From the NCBI GenBank assembly GCA_963839175.1, contig CAWIUB010000037.1, forward strand, positions 3,426-67,425: a stretch of DNA of 64,000 nt, given 5' to 3'. The stretch comes from CAWIUB01 sp963839175 (GTDB lineage Bacteria; Actinomycetota; Actinomycetes; Mycobacteriales; Jatrophihabitantaceae). The position numbers and the translations under genes were made by a program. Within the stretch, counting starts at the first letter, position 1; each line of letters opens with the position of its first letter. Below the pieces are notes generated by a model. It was not told where the DNA came from and ran no database searches. It saw only the letters and a program-made list of their open reading frames with translations. This document shows, piece by piece, positions 8,262-17,308 of this stretch.

Positions 8262-8485
8262 ACGACGGGCCGAGCTACGAGCAGGCGCGCACCGAGCTCG
8301 GCGAGATCGTCCGGCAGCTCGAGTCGGGCGGGCAGACGCTGGAGGAGTCGCTGGCCTTGTGGCAGCGCGGCGAGGATCTCGCTGCGATCTGCCAGCGATG
8401 GCTCGACGGCGCCACAGCCCGGCTCGACGGCGCGATCGCGGCCCGCGAGACCGGTTCCGATGCCAGCGCGGAAACGTCCGAGTAG
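8258..8485 (+). CDS. xseB: exodeoxyribonuclease VII small subunit
   Basis: A 75-residue XseB with the family core YEQARTELGEIVRQLESGG followed by LEESLALWQRGEDLA and a short acidic tail. It binds the XseA coiled coil. Four-base overlap with xseA indicates coupled translation in the correct stoichiometric context. Confidence 0.95.
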   Translation: MNDGPSYEQARTELGEIVRQLESGGQTLEESLALWQRGEDLAAICQRWLDGATARLDGAIAARETGSDASAETSE

Positions 8486-8496
8486 CCGGCGTTTCC

Positions 8497-10734
8497 GTGG
8501 CAGCCGCCCAGCCTGCGGAGTCCGTCGTCGCGCTGATCCGGCGCCACGACCCGAACGGGTACGCGCTGCAGCGCGCGATCCGCGCGGCCATCGTCATCCC
8601 GGCGGCGTTCGCCATCGCGTCTCAGGTGATCGGCGACAGCCAGGTCGCCACGTTCGCTGCGTTCGGGTCGTTCGCCTTGCTGCTGTTCGTCGATTTTCCC
8701 GGCAGCCGCGCCGGCCGATTTGGTAGCTACCTGTTACTGGCGGTGGTCGGCGCGGCGCTGATCACACTGGGCTCGCTCGCGTCCAGTCGGGCGTGGGTGG
8801 CCACCGTGAGCATGGCGGTCGTCGGGTTCGCGGTGCTGTTCGCCGGGGTGGTCAGCGCCGCAACCGCGGCAGCGGGTCGGGCGGCGCTGCTCACGTATAT
8901 CCTGCCGGTGACCCTGCCCGCGGACGCGGGCGACATCCCGCTGCGGCTCGGCGGGTGGGGGCTTGCGGTGGCGTTCAGCGTCCCGGCGGCCCTGCTGCTC
9001 TGGCCACCGCGTGAGCACGATGCGCTTCGGGCGCGTGCCGCCGCTGTCTGCGCGGCCCTCGCCAACTCGCTGGACGCACGCCTCTCGACGCTTGCTGTGC
9101 CGGACACGGCACAGGCCAGCCGGGAGGCGCTGGCGGACCTGCGATCGACCTTTCGCGGCACGACGTTTCGGCCGGTCGGGCTGACCACCGGCAGCCGGGC
9201 GCTGGTCCGACTGGTCGACGAGCTCGAATGGCTGCATTCGATCATCGCGCAAAGCGACCCTGCCGACGTGCGCCAGTGGCCCCAACTCGCCCGTGAGGTC
9301 TGTGCCGCCGCGGCCGGGGTGCTCCGGGCGAGCGCCGAAGGCCTGCGGATGCCACCGGCGCAGGCCGCCGCACCGCTGCGCACGGCGCTGGCCGACCTGG
9401 AAGCCACTCGCCCGGCAGTCGTCCGGGCAACGCGGGCCGGGCTGACCTCGGCGGATGGTGTGATCGGCCCATATCAGGCGCATGAGATCGCGTACGCCGC
9501 AAGCCTGGTCGGCAGTACCGTCAGCTGGGCCGTGGCCGCGGACGCACGCCCACTACTAGCTACGCTGCTAGGCAGACGCCCGGTGTCCGACTTGCTCGGG
9601 CCGCTCGTGCCGGCTGGGCGACTCATCTCCGATCACATCGAATGGCACTCGGTCTGGCTGCGGAACAGCATTCGTGGCGCCGTCGGGTTGAGCGCGGCCG
9701 TGTTGTTGGCTCAGCTGACCGGTGCGCAGCACGCGTTCTGGGTCGTCCTTGGGGCCTTGTCGGTGCTGCGATCCAACGCGCTGTCGACGGGGTCGACGGT
9801 CCTGCGCGCGGTCCTGGGGACCGCGGTCGGCTTCCTCGTTGGCGGACTGCTGGTGTTCGTCATCGGTACGGATTCCGCCGTCTTGTGGGCTTTGCTGCCG
9901 GTCGCGGTGCTGTTCGCCGGGTTCGCTCCGGAGGCGATCTCCTTCGCCGTCGGGCAGGCCGGGTTCACGGTGGTCGTCCTGATCCTGTTCAACATCATCC
10001 AGCCGACGGGCTGGCGGGTCGGTCTGGTACGGATCGAGGACGTCGTACTCGGCTGCGCCGCAAGCCTCGCGGTCGGCTTGCTGTTCTGGCCGCGCGGCGC
10101 GGCAGGAGCTATCGGCACCGCGTTGAGCGAGGCCTACCGCGCGGGTGCGGACTACCTGCGAGCCGCGGTAGACCACGCCGTGCACCGCGGCTTGGCTCCC
10201 GCCGACGGTTTGTCCGCGTCCTTGGCGGCGGCGCACCGCATGGACGATGCGCTACGGCAATACCTCGCCGAACGGGGGGCCAAGAACCTCGCCCTCGTGC
10301 AGCTCACCAAGGCGCTCAACGGGGCGACCCGGCTGCGCCTGGCCGGACAGGCCATCGCCGGACTGCCCGGGCAGGTCCCCCCGGTCGATACGGCACCATT
10401 CGCCGGGGCGAACGAACTGCTGACCGGCCGCGCCGTCGCTGTGCACGCCTGGTATCTGGCCGTCGCGGACACCCTGGACCCACGCCGTCGCGGGGCCTCG
10501 GTGTATCCGCCGACCCAATGGGCCAACCAGCCGTCCGTCCATGACACGCTGCGCCGCGAGTTGCTCGCCTCATGTCCGCCCGACGACGAGCACGTCGAGC
10601 ATGCGCGGCTGCTGCTGTGGGCCGCCCTGTACCTGCACGACCTGCAGGTGCTCGAACCAGAGCTGGCACCGGTGATCAGCGCGATAGCTACAGAGTCCAC
10701 AGGGCAGGCCAGCTCTGCCAAGATGAGCCGATGA
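8497..10734 (+). CDS. FUSC family inner-membrane protein
   Basis: A 745-residue protein with two membrane blocks: about six helices at residues 25-175 and about six at 385-545 (LSAAVLLAQLTGAQHAFWVVLGALSVLRS is typical of the FUSC/aluminium-activated transporter-like domain), separated and followed by soluble helical parts. The family includes fusaric acid and aromatic acid efflux proteins; the substrate here is unknown. The GTG at 8497 follows xseB by 11 bp, and the stop overlaps the glpX start (ATGA at 10731-10734), so it is expressed within the xse-glpX run. Confidence 0.8.
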   Translation: MAAAQPAESVVALIRRHDPNGYALQRAIRAAIVIPAAFAIASQVIGDSQVATFAAFGSFALLLFVDFPGSRAGRFGSYLLLAVVGAALITLGSLASSRAWVATVSMAVVGFAVLFAGVVSAATAAAGRAALLTYILPVTLPADAGDIPLRLGGWGLAVAFSVPAALLLWPPREHDALRARAAAVCAALANSLDARLSTLAVPDTAQASREALADLRSTFRGTTFRPVGLTTGSRALVRLVDELEWLHSIIAQSDPADVRQWPQLAREVCAAAAGVLRASAEGLRMPPAQAAAPLRTALADLEATRPAVVRATRAGLTSADGVIGPYQAHEIAYAASLVGSTVSWAVAADARPLLATLLGRRPVSDLLGPLVPAGRLISDHIEWHSVWLRNSIRGAVGLSAAVLLAQLTGAQHAFWVVLGALSVLRSNALSTGSTVLRAVLGTAVGFLVGGLLVFVIGTDSAVLWALLPVAVLFAGFAPEAISFAVGQAGFTVVVLILFNIIQPTGWRVGLVRIEDVVLGCAASLAVGLLFWPRGAAGAIGTALSEAYRAGADYLRAAVDHAVHRGLAPADGLSASLAAAHRMDDALRQYLAERGAKNLALVQLTKALNGATRLRLAGQAIAGLPGQVPPVDTAPFAGANELLTGRAVAVHAWYLAVADTLDPRRRGASVYPPTQWANQPSVHDTLRRELLASCPPDDEHVEHARLLLWAALYLHDLQVLEPELAPVISAIATESTGQASSAKMSR

Positions 10735-11756
10735 CTGAGAATGTTCCGCCGGCGCTCGCGGTCGACCGGCAGGCACCTGACCGCAACCTCGCGCTAGAGC
10801 TGGTGCGCGTCACCGAGGCGGCGGCAATGGCGGCGGGCCGGTGGGTGGGTCGCGGCGACAAGAACGGCGGCGACGGGGCAGCGGTCGACGCCATGCGAAC
10901 GCTGATCGGCACTGTGTCGATGCGCGGCGTCGTGGTCATCGGCGAGGGCGAGAAGGATGCCGCGCCCATGCTGTACAACGGCGAACACGTCGGCGACGGC
11001 ACCGGGCCACTGTGCGACGTGGCCGTCGACCCGATCGACGGCACCACGCTGATGGCGAAGGGGATGCCGAACGCACTGGCCGTGATCGCCGTCGCCGAGC
11101 GGGGCAGCATGTTCGACCCGTCCGCCGTCTTCTACATGGAGAAGATCGCCACCGGCCCGGAGGCCGCGGACGCTATCGACATCACCGCGCCCGTCGGCGA
11201 GAACGTCCGCCGCGTCGCCAAGGCCAAGCGGGGTCAGCCCGAAGACGTCACGGTCTGCATCCTCGACCGCCCTCGCCACCAGCAGCTGGTCGACGACGTC
11301 CGCGCGGCGGGAGCCCGGATCAAGTTCATCAGCGACGGCGACGTAGCCGGGGCGATCATGGCCGCCCGCGTCGGCACGGGCATCGACCTGCTGGTCGGCA
11401 TCGGCGGTACCCCTGAGGGCATCATCGCGGCGGCGGCTCTGCGCTGCATGGGTGGCGTCCTGCAGGGACGGCTGTGGCCGCGTGACGACACCGAACGGCA
11501 GAAGGCCATCGGCGCCGGGCACGATCTGGACCGGGTGCTGACCACGCCCGATCTCGTGCGGGGCGAGGACATCTTCTTCTGTGCCACCGGCATCACCGAC
11601 GGCGAGCTGGTGCGCGGCGTGCGCTATTACGCCGATTCCGTGCAGACCGAGTCGATCGTCATGCGGTCGAAATCAGGGACGATTCGAGTCATCGATTCGC
11701 TGCACCAGCTGGGGAAGCTTCGGGCCTACTCGTCGGTCGACTTCGACCGGCACTGA
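10731..11756 (+). CDS. glpX: class II fructose-1,6-bisphosphatase
   Basis: GlpX, 341 residues, converts fructose 1,6-bisphosphate to fructose 6-phosphate in gluconeogenesis. Visible motifs: GRGDKNGGDGAAVDAMR, the metal/phosphate site GEGEKDAAPMLYNGE, CDVAVDPIDGTTLMAKG and GIGGTPEGIIAAAALRCMGG. Actinobacteria usually rely on this class II enzyme. The ATG overlaps the FUSC stop. Confidence 0.96.
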   Translation: MTENVPPALAVDRQAPDRNLALELVRVTEAAAMAAGRWVGRGDKNGGDGAAVDAMRTLIGTVSMRGVVVIGEGEKDAAPMLYNGEHVGDGTGPLCDVAVDPIDGTTLMAKGMPNALAVIAVAERGSMFDPSAVFYMEKIATGPEAADAIDITAPVGENVRRVAKAKRGQPEDVTVCILDRPRHQQLVDDVRAAGARIKFISDGDVAGAIMAARVGTGIDLLVGIGGTPEGIIAAAALRCMGGVLQGRLWPRDDTERQKAIGAGHDLDRVLTTPDLVRGEDIFFCATGITDGELVRGVRYYADSVQTESIVMRSKSGTIRVIDSLHQLGKLRAYSSVDFDRH

Positions 11757-11828
11757 TCCAGCGCAAGGCCCACACCCAGTAAGCCGCGATAGCGTCAGTA
11801 CAGCGATGTGGCAGATAAGGAGACGGTC

Positions 11829-12230
11829 ATGTTGGTAGTGACGACGAATGACATCCCCGGGTGGCAGATCCAGCGGGTCTGCGGCGAGGTGTTCGGCCTG
11901 ACCGTGCGCTCACGCAATGCGTTCTCGCAAATGGGTGCGGGGCTAAAGTCGATGTTCGGCGGCGAGCTGCAGGGGATGACGAAGAACCTCACCGAAAGCC
12001 GCAACGAGGTGATGGGCCGGATGCTCGAGGCGGCCCGGCAGCGCGGCGGCAACGCAGTGATCGGCATGCGATTCGACACGTCGGAGATGGGTGACGTGTG
12101 GTCGGAGATCTGCGCGTACGGCACGGCGGTCGTCGCGGTCCCGGTAGACGATGCGGCCCGGCAGACCGCGGCCGAGCTCGGTTACGGCCAGTCGGCGCCG
12201 GCTGCGACGCCTGCGTACCAGCAGTCTTGA
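11829..12230 (+). CDS. UPF0145/YbjQ heavy-metal-binding-domain protein
   Basis: A 133-residue protein of the YbjQ family (LVVTTNDIPGWQIQRVCGEVFGLTVRS, then AARQRGGNAVIGMRFDTSEM and YGTAVVAVPV). The fold forms a pentameric ring in solved relatives; function is unknown. The ATG at 11829 is six bases after AAGGAG at 11817-11822. Confidence 0.85.
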   Translation: MLVVTTNDIPGWQIQRVCGEVFGLTVRSRNAFSQMGAGLKSMFGGELQGMTKNLTESRNEVMGRMLEAARQRGGNAVIGMRFDTSEMGDVWSEICAYGTAVVAVPVDDAARQTAAELGYGQSAPAATPAYQQS

Positions 12231-12324
12231 GCCAGCCAGCGCGCTGAGGCCAGTCTCACGGCGCGGCAGCGGCCGGTCCGCCTACGATCGGGACGCAGCA
12301 CAGGCCGATCTCGAGGAGTCACAG

Positions 12325-13716
12325 GTGGCTAGCGAGGAGTACCGCATCGAGAGGGACTCGATGGGTGAGGTCCGCGTCCCGGCACACGCCAAGTGGCGCG
12401 CGCAGACCCAGCGGGCGGTCGAGAACTTCCCGATCTCGGGACTGCCCATCGAGCGCGAGCTGATTGCCGGCCTGGCGCTCATCAAGGGCGCAAACGCCCG
12501 GGTGCGCGCTCAGCGCGGACTGCTCGACCCGGCCAAGGCCGACGCCATCGCCTCGGCTGCGACCGAGGTCGCGCGGGGCGACTGGGACGACCACTTCCCT
12601 ATCGACGTGTACCAGACGGGCTCGGGCACGTCGTCGAACATGAACACCAACGAGGTGCTCGCGTCGCTCGCCGCGCAACGGCTCGGCTCGCCCGTGCACC
12701 CGAACGACGACGTGAACGACCCGCTGTCCAGCAACGACCAGTTCCCGTCGGCGATCCACCTGGCGGCCACCAAGGGCGTGGTCAGCGACCTCGCTCCGGC
12801 GTTAGAGCAGCTCGGTACGGCGCTGGCGGCCAAGGCCGAGGAGTTCGCGAGCGTCGTCAAGTCCGGGCGTACCCATCTGATGGACGCGACGCCGGTGACC
12901 CTCGGGCAGGAGTTCGGCGGGTACGCGGCCCAGGTCCGGTACGGCGTCGAGCGGCTGCAGGCGGTGTTACCCCGCGTCGCAGAGCTGCCGCTCGGCGGCA
13001 CCGCCGTGGGCACTGGCATCAACGCGCCGGCCGGTTTCGCCGCAGACGTAATCACCGTGCTGGCCACCGAGACCGGCCTGCCGCTGACCGAGGCGCGCAA
13101 CCACTTCGAGGCGCAGGGCGCCATGGACGGGCTGGTCGAGCTGTCCGGCCAGCTGCGCACGATCGCCGTCGGACTGAATAAGATCGCCAACGACATCCGC
13201 TGGATGGGCTCCGGGCCGCGCACGGGTCTGACGGAGCTGTTCCTGCCGGACCTACAGCCCGGCTCGTCGATCATGCCCGGCAAGGTCAACCCGGTGCTCT
13301 GCGAGGCGGTCTGCCAGGTGGTCGCGCAGGTCGTCGGCAACGACGCTGCTGTCGGCTGGGGCGGTGCGAACGGCAACTTCGAGCTGAACGTCATGCTGCC
13401 GGTGATCGCCCGCAATGTGCTCGAATCGATCCGGCTGTTGGCCAACGTGTCGCGGGTGTTCGCCGACCGGTGCGTCAGCGGGCTGATAGCCAACGTCGAG
13501 CGTTGCCGCGAGTACGCCGAGTCGTCGCCGTCGATCGTCACCCCGCTCAATCACTACGTGGGCTACGACGAGGCAGCCAAGATCGCCAAGCAGGCGCTGG
13601 CCGAACGCAAGACGATCCGCGAGGTCGTGATCGAGCGCGGCCACGTCCCGGGCGCGCTCAGCGAGGAGCAGCTAGACAACGTGCTTGACGTCTTGTCGAT
13701 GACCCGGCCGAGCTGA
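12325..13716 (+). CDS. fumC: class II fumarate hydratase
   Basis: A 463-residue fumarase C (fumarate to malate, TCA cycle). The signature GSSIMPGKVNP is present, with the B-site/A-site segments TGSGTSSNMNTNEV, KSGRTHLMDATPV and NHYVGYDEAAKIAK. GTG at 12325 follows GAGGAG at 12313-12318. The last 20 codons overlap a truncated PIN-domain reading frame on the other strand. Confidence 0.96.
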   Translation: MASEEYRIERDSMGEVRVPAHAKWRAQTQRAVENFPISGLPIERELIAGLALIKGANARVRAQRGLLDPAKADAIASAATEVARGDWDDHFPIDVYQTGSGTSSNMNTNEVLASLAAQRLGSPVHPNDDVNDPLSSNDQFPSAIHLAATKGVVSDLAPALEQLGTALAAKAEEFASVVKSGRTHLMDATPVTLGQEFGGYAAQVRYGVERLQAVLPRVAELPLGGTAVGTGINAPAGFAADVITVLATETGLPLTEARNHFEAQGAMDGLVELSGQLRTIAVGLNKIANDIRWMGSGPRTGLTELFLPDLQPGSSIMPGKVNPVLCEAVCQVVAQVVGNDAAVGWGGANGNFELNVMLPVIARNVLESIRLLANVSRVFADRCVSGLIANVERCREYAESSPSIVTPLNHYVGYDEAAKIAKQALAERKTIREVVIERGHVPGALSEEQLDNVLDVLSMTRPS

Positions 13717-13876
13717 GCCTGAGACGCCACCTGTGAGCCGCCCGCCACGCCTGCGCGATGACCGGCGCGGGCACCACCGGTCGAAGACCCTTTCGAACAG
13801 CATCCGCGATCAGCGTCCAGGTGTCCCGGTCTCCACGGTCCAGGGCGATCAACGCCCCAGCGTCGAGGATCCTCAC
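13658..13876 (-). pseudogene. truncated PIN-domain toxin (VapC-like)
   Basis: A GTG at 13876 starts MRILDAGALIALDRGDRDTW followed by VVPAPVIAQAWR, the N-terminal beta-strand with the first catalytic Asp and the next helix of a PIN RNase. After about 47 residues homology stops and the frame runs into the 3' end of fumC, lacking the second and third acidic positions. I read it as a toxin remnant cut when the region joined to fumC. Confidence 0.65.
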
Positions 13877-13887
13877 GCAGCCGGGGC

Positions 13888-14007
13888 CTATCGCCGCGAC
13901 CGAGCCGGCTTCCAGGCCGTGTGCTCCTCGGCCGCCGCGATGTCCTTGTCGCTGATCGGGCCGGCCTCAGCGGTGCTTCGAGCGAGGCTCGGTACGTCGC
14001 GGATCAT
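13888..14007 (-). pseudogene. remnant of the antitoxin partner of the truncated PIN gene
   Basis: A 39-residue frame (ATG at 14007, TAG at 13888-13890) ending EAGPISDKDIAAAEEHTAWKPARSRR-like; it stops 11 bases before the GTG of the PIN fragment, the usual antitoxin-toxin order. It is shorter than typical antitoxins and probably has lost its DNA-binding N-terminus. Function inferred from position. Confidence 0.45.
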
Positions 14008-14019
14008 CGAGTTCGCCGA

Positions 14020-14442
14020 TCACGCACCGTTCAGCCACGGGTCTATCAGCGTGATCCCGGTGTCCGCAAAGTCCTGTGCATTGCGAGTCGCCAAGGCCGC
14101 GTCGCGTGCTCCGCAGATAGCGGCGATCTGAGCGTCGAAGCCGTCAATCGGCGATCCCGAGCGGTCACGATGATCGACGATCGGGCCGTACTGCCTCGCA
14201 GCCGAAGCATCGAAGGGAAGCACCTGCTCCGCGAACGCAGCGAACACCTCCTGTGCTGCAGCCTCCAGAAGCGCCCGGCGCCGACCCTTGGGCAGCCGCG
14301 CGATGCCATAGCCGATCTCCGCGAGCGTGATCGCGGTCGTGCACAACTCCGTGGCGCTGCGACCGCGCACCCACGCTTCGACCACCGGTGAGGGCACTGG
14401 CCTCATCAGCTCTGAGACGACGTTCGTGTCGAGAACGATCAC
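14020..14442 (-). CDS. VapC/FitB-type PIN-domain toxin
   Basis: A 140-residue PIN RNase: MIVLDTNVVSELMRP with the first Asp, AEIGYGIARLPKGRR with the conserved Glu, and the FDAQIAAICGARDAALATRN block with the third acidic position, ending ITLIDPW. The FitB-like layout matches the FitA-type antitoxin upstream; the start GTG at 14442 overlaps the antitoxin stop (GTGA). Predicted ribonuclease that arrests translation when free. Confidence 0.92.
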   Translation of the reverse strand: MIVLDTNVVSELMRPVPSPVVEAWVRGRSATELCTTAITLAEIGYGIARLPKGRRRALLEAAAQEVFAAFAEQVLPFDASAARQYGPIVDHRDRSGSPIDGFDAQIAAICGARDAALATRNAQDFADTGITLIDPWLNGA

Positions 14443-14687
14443 ACTGACAGGTCAGCGGCGCGTGGCGGGGTCGCTCGGGACGGCAACTCCAGGTCCACCC
14501 CGCCAAGATCAGCGAAGCGGTCCAACAGCGCTGTGAACAGGTTGTCAGACTTACCCGGCTCCCTCACGGCATCGGTAAGGATGAGCCGGATCTCCGCCTC
14601 CATCGACCGGCCATGACGAGCCGCTCTGACCCGCAGACGGTCCCGCACCTCGTCATCAAGACCCCGGATGCTCACGGCCGCCGCCAT
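14439..14687 (-). CDS. FitA/VapB-type antitoxin
   Basis: An 82-residue protein with an N-terminal ribbon-helix-helix (AAAVSIRGLDDEVRDRLRVRAARHGRSMEAEIRLIL), the hallmark of FitA-like antitoxins, and a C-terminal toxin-binding tail. ATG at 14687 is preceded by GGAGGTGA; a GTG at 14696 lies inside that site and is less likely. It should repress its own promoter together with the toxin. Confidence 0.92.
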   Translation of the reverse strand: MAAAVSIRGLDDEVRDRLRVRAARHGRSMEAEIRLILTDAVREPGKSDNLFTALLDRFADLGGVDLELPSRATPPRAADLSV

Positions 14688-14713
14688 ACCGATCACCTCC
14701 CACGTCTCAGATC

Positions 14714-14728
14714 GCTAGCAATGATAGC
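14714..14728. promoter_or_regulatory. short palindrome upstream of the fitAB-type operon
   Basis: GCTA and TAGC arms around an AT-rich centre (GCTAGCAATGATAGC) lie 27-41 bp before the antitoxin start, in one of the few AT-rich spots here. A plausible operator for the ribbon-helix-helix antitoxin. Nothing else is seen between 14740 and 14869. Confidence 0.35.
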
Positions 14729-14869
14729 ATCGCCGCGTCGGAGCAACAAGGATTCTCCGAGCTGAGAAACTCTTCGCCTAGGCACCGGGTAAGTCAACGT
14801 CTCGGCGACGTCGGAGCACATTGCTGCGATGCCAAGGGGACCCTGCCGGCGAACCAGGCCGCAGCTGGC

Positions 14870-16195
14870 TCAGAGGGGCAGGTCTTCGAGCATCTCGGTG
14901 ACCAGGGCGGCGATCGGTGAGCGTTCCGACCGCGTCAGCGTGACGTGGGCGAACAGCGGGTGGCCACGCAGCGCCTCGATCACCGCTGCCACGCCGTCGT
15001 GCCGACCGACGCGCAGGTTGTCGCGCTGCGCCACGTCGTGCGTGAGCACCACCCGCGACCCTGTGCCAATCCGCGAGAGCACCGTCAGCAGCACGTTGCG
15101 CTCGAGCGACTGTGCCTCGTCGACGATCACGAACGAGTCGTGCAGGGACCGGCCGCGGATGTGCGTCAACGGCAGCACCTCGATCAGGCCGCGGCCGAGC
15201 ACCTCGTCCATGACGTCCTTGCTGATGAGCGCTCCGAGGGTGTCGAAGACCGCCTGCGCCCACGGCGTCATCTTCTCGTTCTCGCTGCCGGGCAGGTAAC
15301 CGAGGTCCTGGCCGCCGACGGCGTAGAGCGGACGGAAGACCACAACCCGCTTGTGCGCCCGCCGTTCCAGGACGGCCTCGAGCCCGGCGCACAGGGCGAG
15401 CGCCGACTTGCCCGTCCCGGCCCGTCCGCCCATCGAAACGATGCCGATGTCGGCGTCGAGCAACAGATCGAGCGCGACGCGTTGCTCGGCAGATCGGCCG
15501 TGCAGCCCGAACGCCTCGCGGTCGCCGCGCACCAGCCGTAGCTGCTTGTCCGGCGTGACGCGGGCCAGCGCCGACCCGCGCGCGGAGTGCACGACGAGGC
15601 CGGTGTGACACGGCAGGTCGACCGACAGCAGGTCGGGATGGTCGACGAGCGGCACCCGATCGCGTTCGTAGAGGCGGTCGACGAGATCGGTGGGCACGTC
15701 CAGCTCCACCATGCCGGTCCAGCCGGAGTCGACGGCCGGATGCACCTGATACTCGTCGGCGGCCAGGCCCACCGACGCGGCCTTGACGCGCAGCGGCATG
15801 TCCTTGGTGACGAGGGTGACGTCGCGTCCCTCGGCGGCGAGGTTCAGCGCGACGGCCAGGATGCGCGAGTCGTTGCTGTCGAACCGGAAGCCGGCCGGCA
15901 GCCGGGACAGGTCCGTGTGGTTGAGCTCGACGTGCAGGCTGCCGCGGTCACCCACCGGAACCGGGGCGTCCAGGCGGCCATGGCGCACCCGCATGTCGTC
16001 GAGCGCCCGCAGCGTCTGCCGGGCGAACCACCCGAGCTCGGGGTGGTGGCGCTTGCCCTCCAGCTCGCTGATGACCACCAGCGGCAACACGACCTCGTGC
16101 TCGGCAAACCGCCCCAGGGCCCCCGGGTCGGAGAGCAGGACGGACGTGTCGAGGACGAACGTGCGCACGGCGGTCGGATAGAGGGCAGCACTCAT
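14870..16195 (-). CDS. PhoH2-type PIN-ATPase
   Basis: A 441-residue fusion: an N-terminal PIN domain (FVLDTSVLLSDPGAL, NDSRILAVALNL, VTLVTKDMPLRVKA; residues 10-150) and a C-terminal PhoH ATPase with Walker A GRAGTGKSAL (about 257-266) and Walker B SFVIVDEAQ. In mycobacteria PhoH2 is an ATP-dependent, sequence-specific RNA helicase/RNase. It lies downstream of the isoprenyl synthase on the same strand but separated by about 230 bp. Confidence 0.93.
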   Translation of the reverse strand: MSAALYPTAVRTFVLDTSVLLSDPGALGRFAEHEVVLPLVVISELEGKRHHPELGWFARQTLRALDDMRVRHGRLDAPVPVGDRGSLHVELNHTDLSRLPAGFRFDSNDSRILAVALNLAAEGRDVTLVTKDMPLRVKAASVGLAADEYQVHPAVDSGWTGMVELDVPTDLVDRLYERDRVPLVDHPDLLSVDLPCHTGLVVHSARGSALARVTPDKQLRLVRGDREAFGLHGRSAEQRVALDLLLDADIGIVSMGGRAGTGKSALALCAGLEAVLERRAHKRVVVFRPLYAVGGQDLGYLPGSENEKMTPWAQAVFDTLGALISKDVMDEVLGRGLIEVLPLTHIRGRSLHDSFVIVDEAQSLERNVLLTVLSRIGTGSRVVLTHDVAQRDNLRVGRHDGVAAVIEALRGHPLFAHVTLTRSERSPIAALVTEMLEDLPL

Positions 16196-16409
16196 CGGAA
16201 CGCTCCTACAGGGATTGGCGACATCGACGGTGACGCATGACGGGTGGATCCGGATGCCCCGCCGGTAGGCCGGCTGCCGGGACTGATCCGGTCCCCCAGC
16301 TGGTCGTTACCACCACCGTGCGGGACCTCCCCAGTGGTCGAACTGCTCGTGCCAGAACCACCAGTGCGGACGGTACGGCTTCACTGTCTCATAGCCGGGG
16401 CGCCACGCG

Positions 16410-16441
16410 GTTACGGCTGTGGAAACGCTACCCGCCGTAAC
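16410..16441. terminator. hairpin overlapping the end of the isoprenyl synthase gene
   Basis: GTTACGGC (16410-16417) pairs with GCCGTAAC (16434-16441) around a 16-nt loop that contains the stop codon of the gene on the minus strand. No T tract. Possible attenuator or mRNA-end structure. Confidence 0.35.
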
Positions 16442-17195
16442 GGCGCTGGCGCATGCCGTAGTCGCGCAACGCTCGCAGGAAGTCGATCTTGCGGAAGTCC
16501 GGCCACAGCGCGTCGCAGAAGTAGTACTCCGAATGGGCCGACTGCCAGAGCAGGAATCCGGACAGCCGCTGTTCACCGGACGTGCGGATTACCAGATCCG
16601 GGTCGGGTTGGCCCCGCGTATATAGGTGCTCGGCGATCAGGTCTACGTCGAGGATCTCGGCCAGCCGTTCGATGGAGGTGCCCGCGTCGGCGTGCTCGTG
16701 CAGCAGCGACCGCACGGCGTCGGCGATCTCGCGGCGCCCCCCGTACCCCACGGCGATGTTCACCATCAGGCCGTCCCGCCCAGCGGTTACCTCCGCAGCG
16801 GCTTTGAGCGCGTTCGCCGTCGGCTCGGGCAGCAGGTCGAGCGCACCGACCGGGGTGATCCGCCACCGCTTGGCGGGGGCCGAAAGCTCTTCAGCGACGC
16901 CTTCGATGATGCGCAGCAGCGGCTCGAGCTCGTCGGCCGGGCGGCTGAGGTTGTCGGTGGACAGCAGCCACAGGGTGACGTGCTCGACTCCCGCCTCGGT
17001 GCACCAGTCGAGCAGGTCGGCGATGCGCTGGGCGCCGGCGAGGTGTCCCTCGTTGACGTCGGCGAACCCCGCGGCACGCGCCCACCGGCGGTTGCCGTCC
17101 AGCATGACGGCCACATGCCTGGGAACCGGGCGCCCGGCAAGCGAGGCACGCAACCGCCGCTCATAGACCGAGTACACGGCGCGGCGAAGCCCCAC
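16428..17195 (-). CDS. short-chain Z-isoprenyl diphosphate synthase
   Basis: A 255-residue cis-prenyltransferase with VAVMLDGNRRWAR (catalytic Asp and Arg), LWLLSTDNLSRP, VNIAVGYGGRREI, and RTSGEQRLSGFLLWQSAHSEYYF. It makes Z-farnesyl or longer Z-polyprenyl diphosphate for the lipid carrier of cell-wall synthesis. Position between phoH2 and a DUF255 gene matches the mycobacterial Z-FPP synthase rather than decaprenyl synthase, but chain length cannot be read from sequence. Confidence 0.92.
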   Translation of the reverse strand: MGLRRAVYSVYERRLRASLAGRPVPRHVAVMLDGNRRWARAAGFADVNEGHLAGAQRIADLLDWCTEAGVEHVTLWLLSTDNLSRPADELEPLLRIIEGVAEELSAPAKRWRITPVGALDLLPEPTANALKAAAEVTAGRDGLMVNIAVGYGGRREIADAVRSLLHEHADAGTSIERLAEILDVDLIAEHLYTRGQPDPDLVIRTSGEQRLSGFLLWQSAHSEYYFCDALWPDFRKIDFLRALRDYGMRQRRYGG

Positions 17196-17280
17196 AACAG
17201 GGCAGCTTAGTCCCCCGAATAGCTCCTAGCCGGGTTCGGGAATAGCCCGGGCTTGGCAGCACGTTACGTGATGTGCAAGC

Positions 17281-17302
17281 ATGTAATTATGTAATTTGGA
17301 GG
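17281..17302 (+). promoter_or_regulatory. tandem ATGTAATT repeat next to the ribosome site
   Basis: Two head-to-tail copies of ATGTAATT (17281-17288, 17289-17296) abut a GGAGG ribosome site (17298-17302) six bases before the ATG at 17309. The 16 AT-rich bases stand out in a 70% GC background and could be a -10 region or an operator. Confidence 0.4.
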
Positions 17303-17308
17303 TTGAAC

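Noticed and set aside
12510..13550. A 346-codon minus-strand frame
   Set aside because: Antisense shadow of fumC; no domain pattern and fumC is complete.
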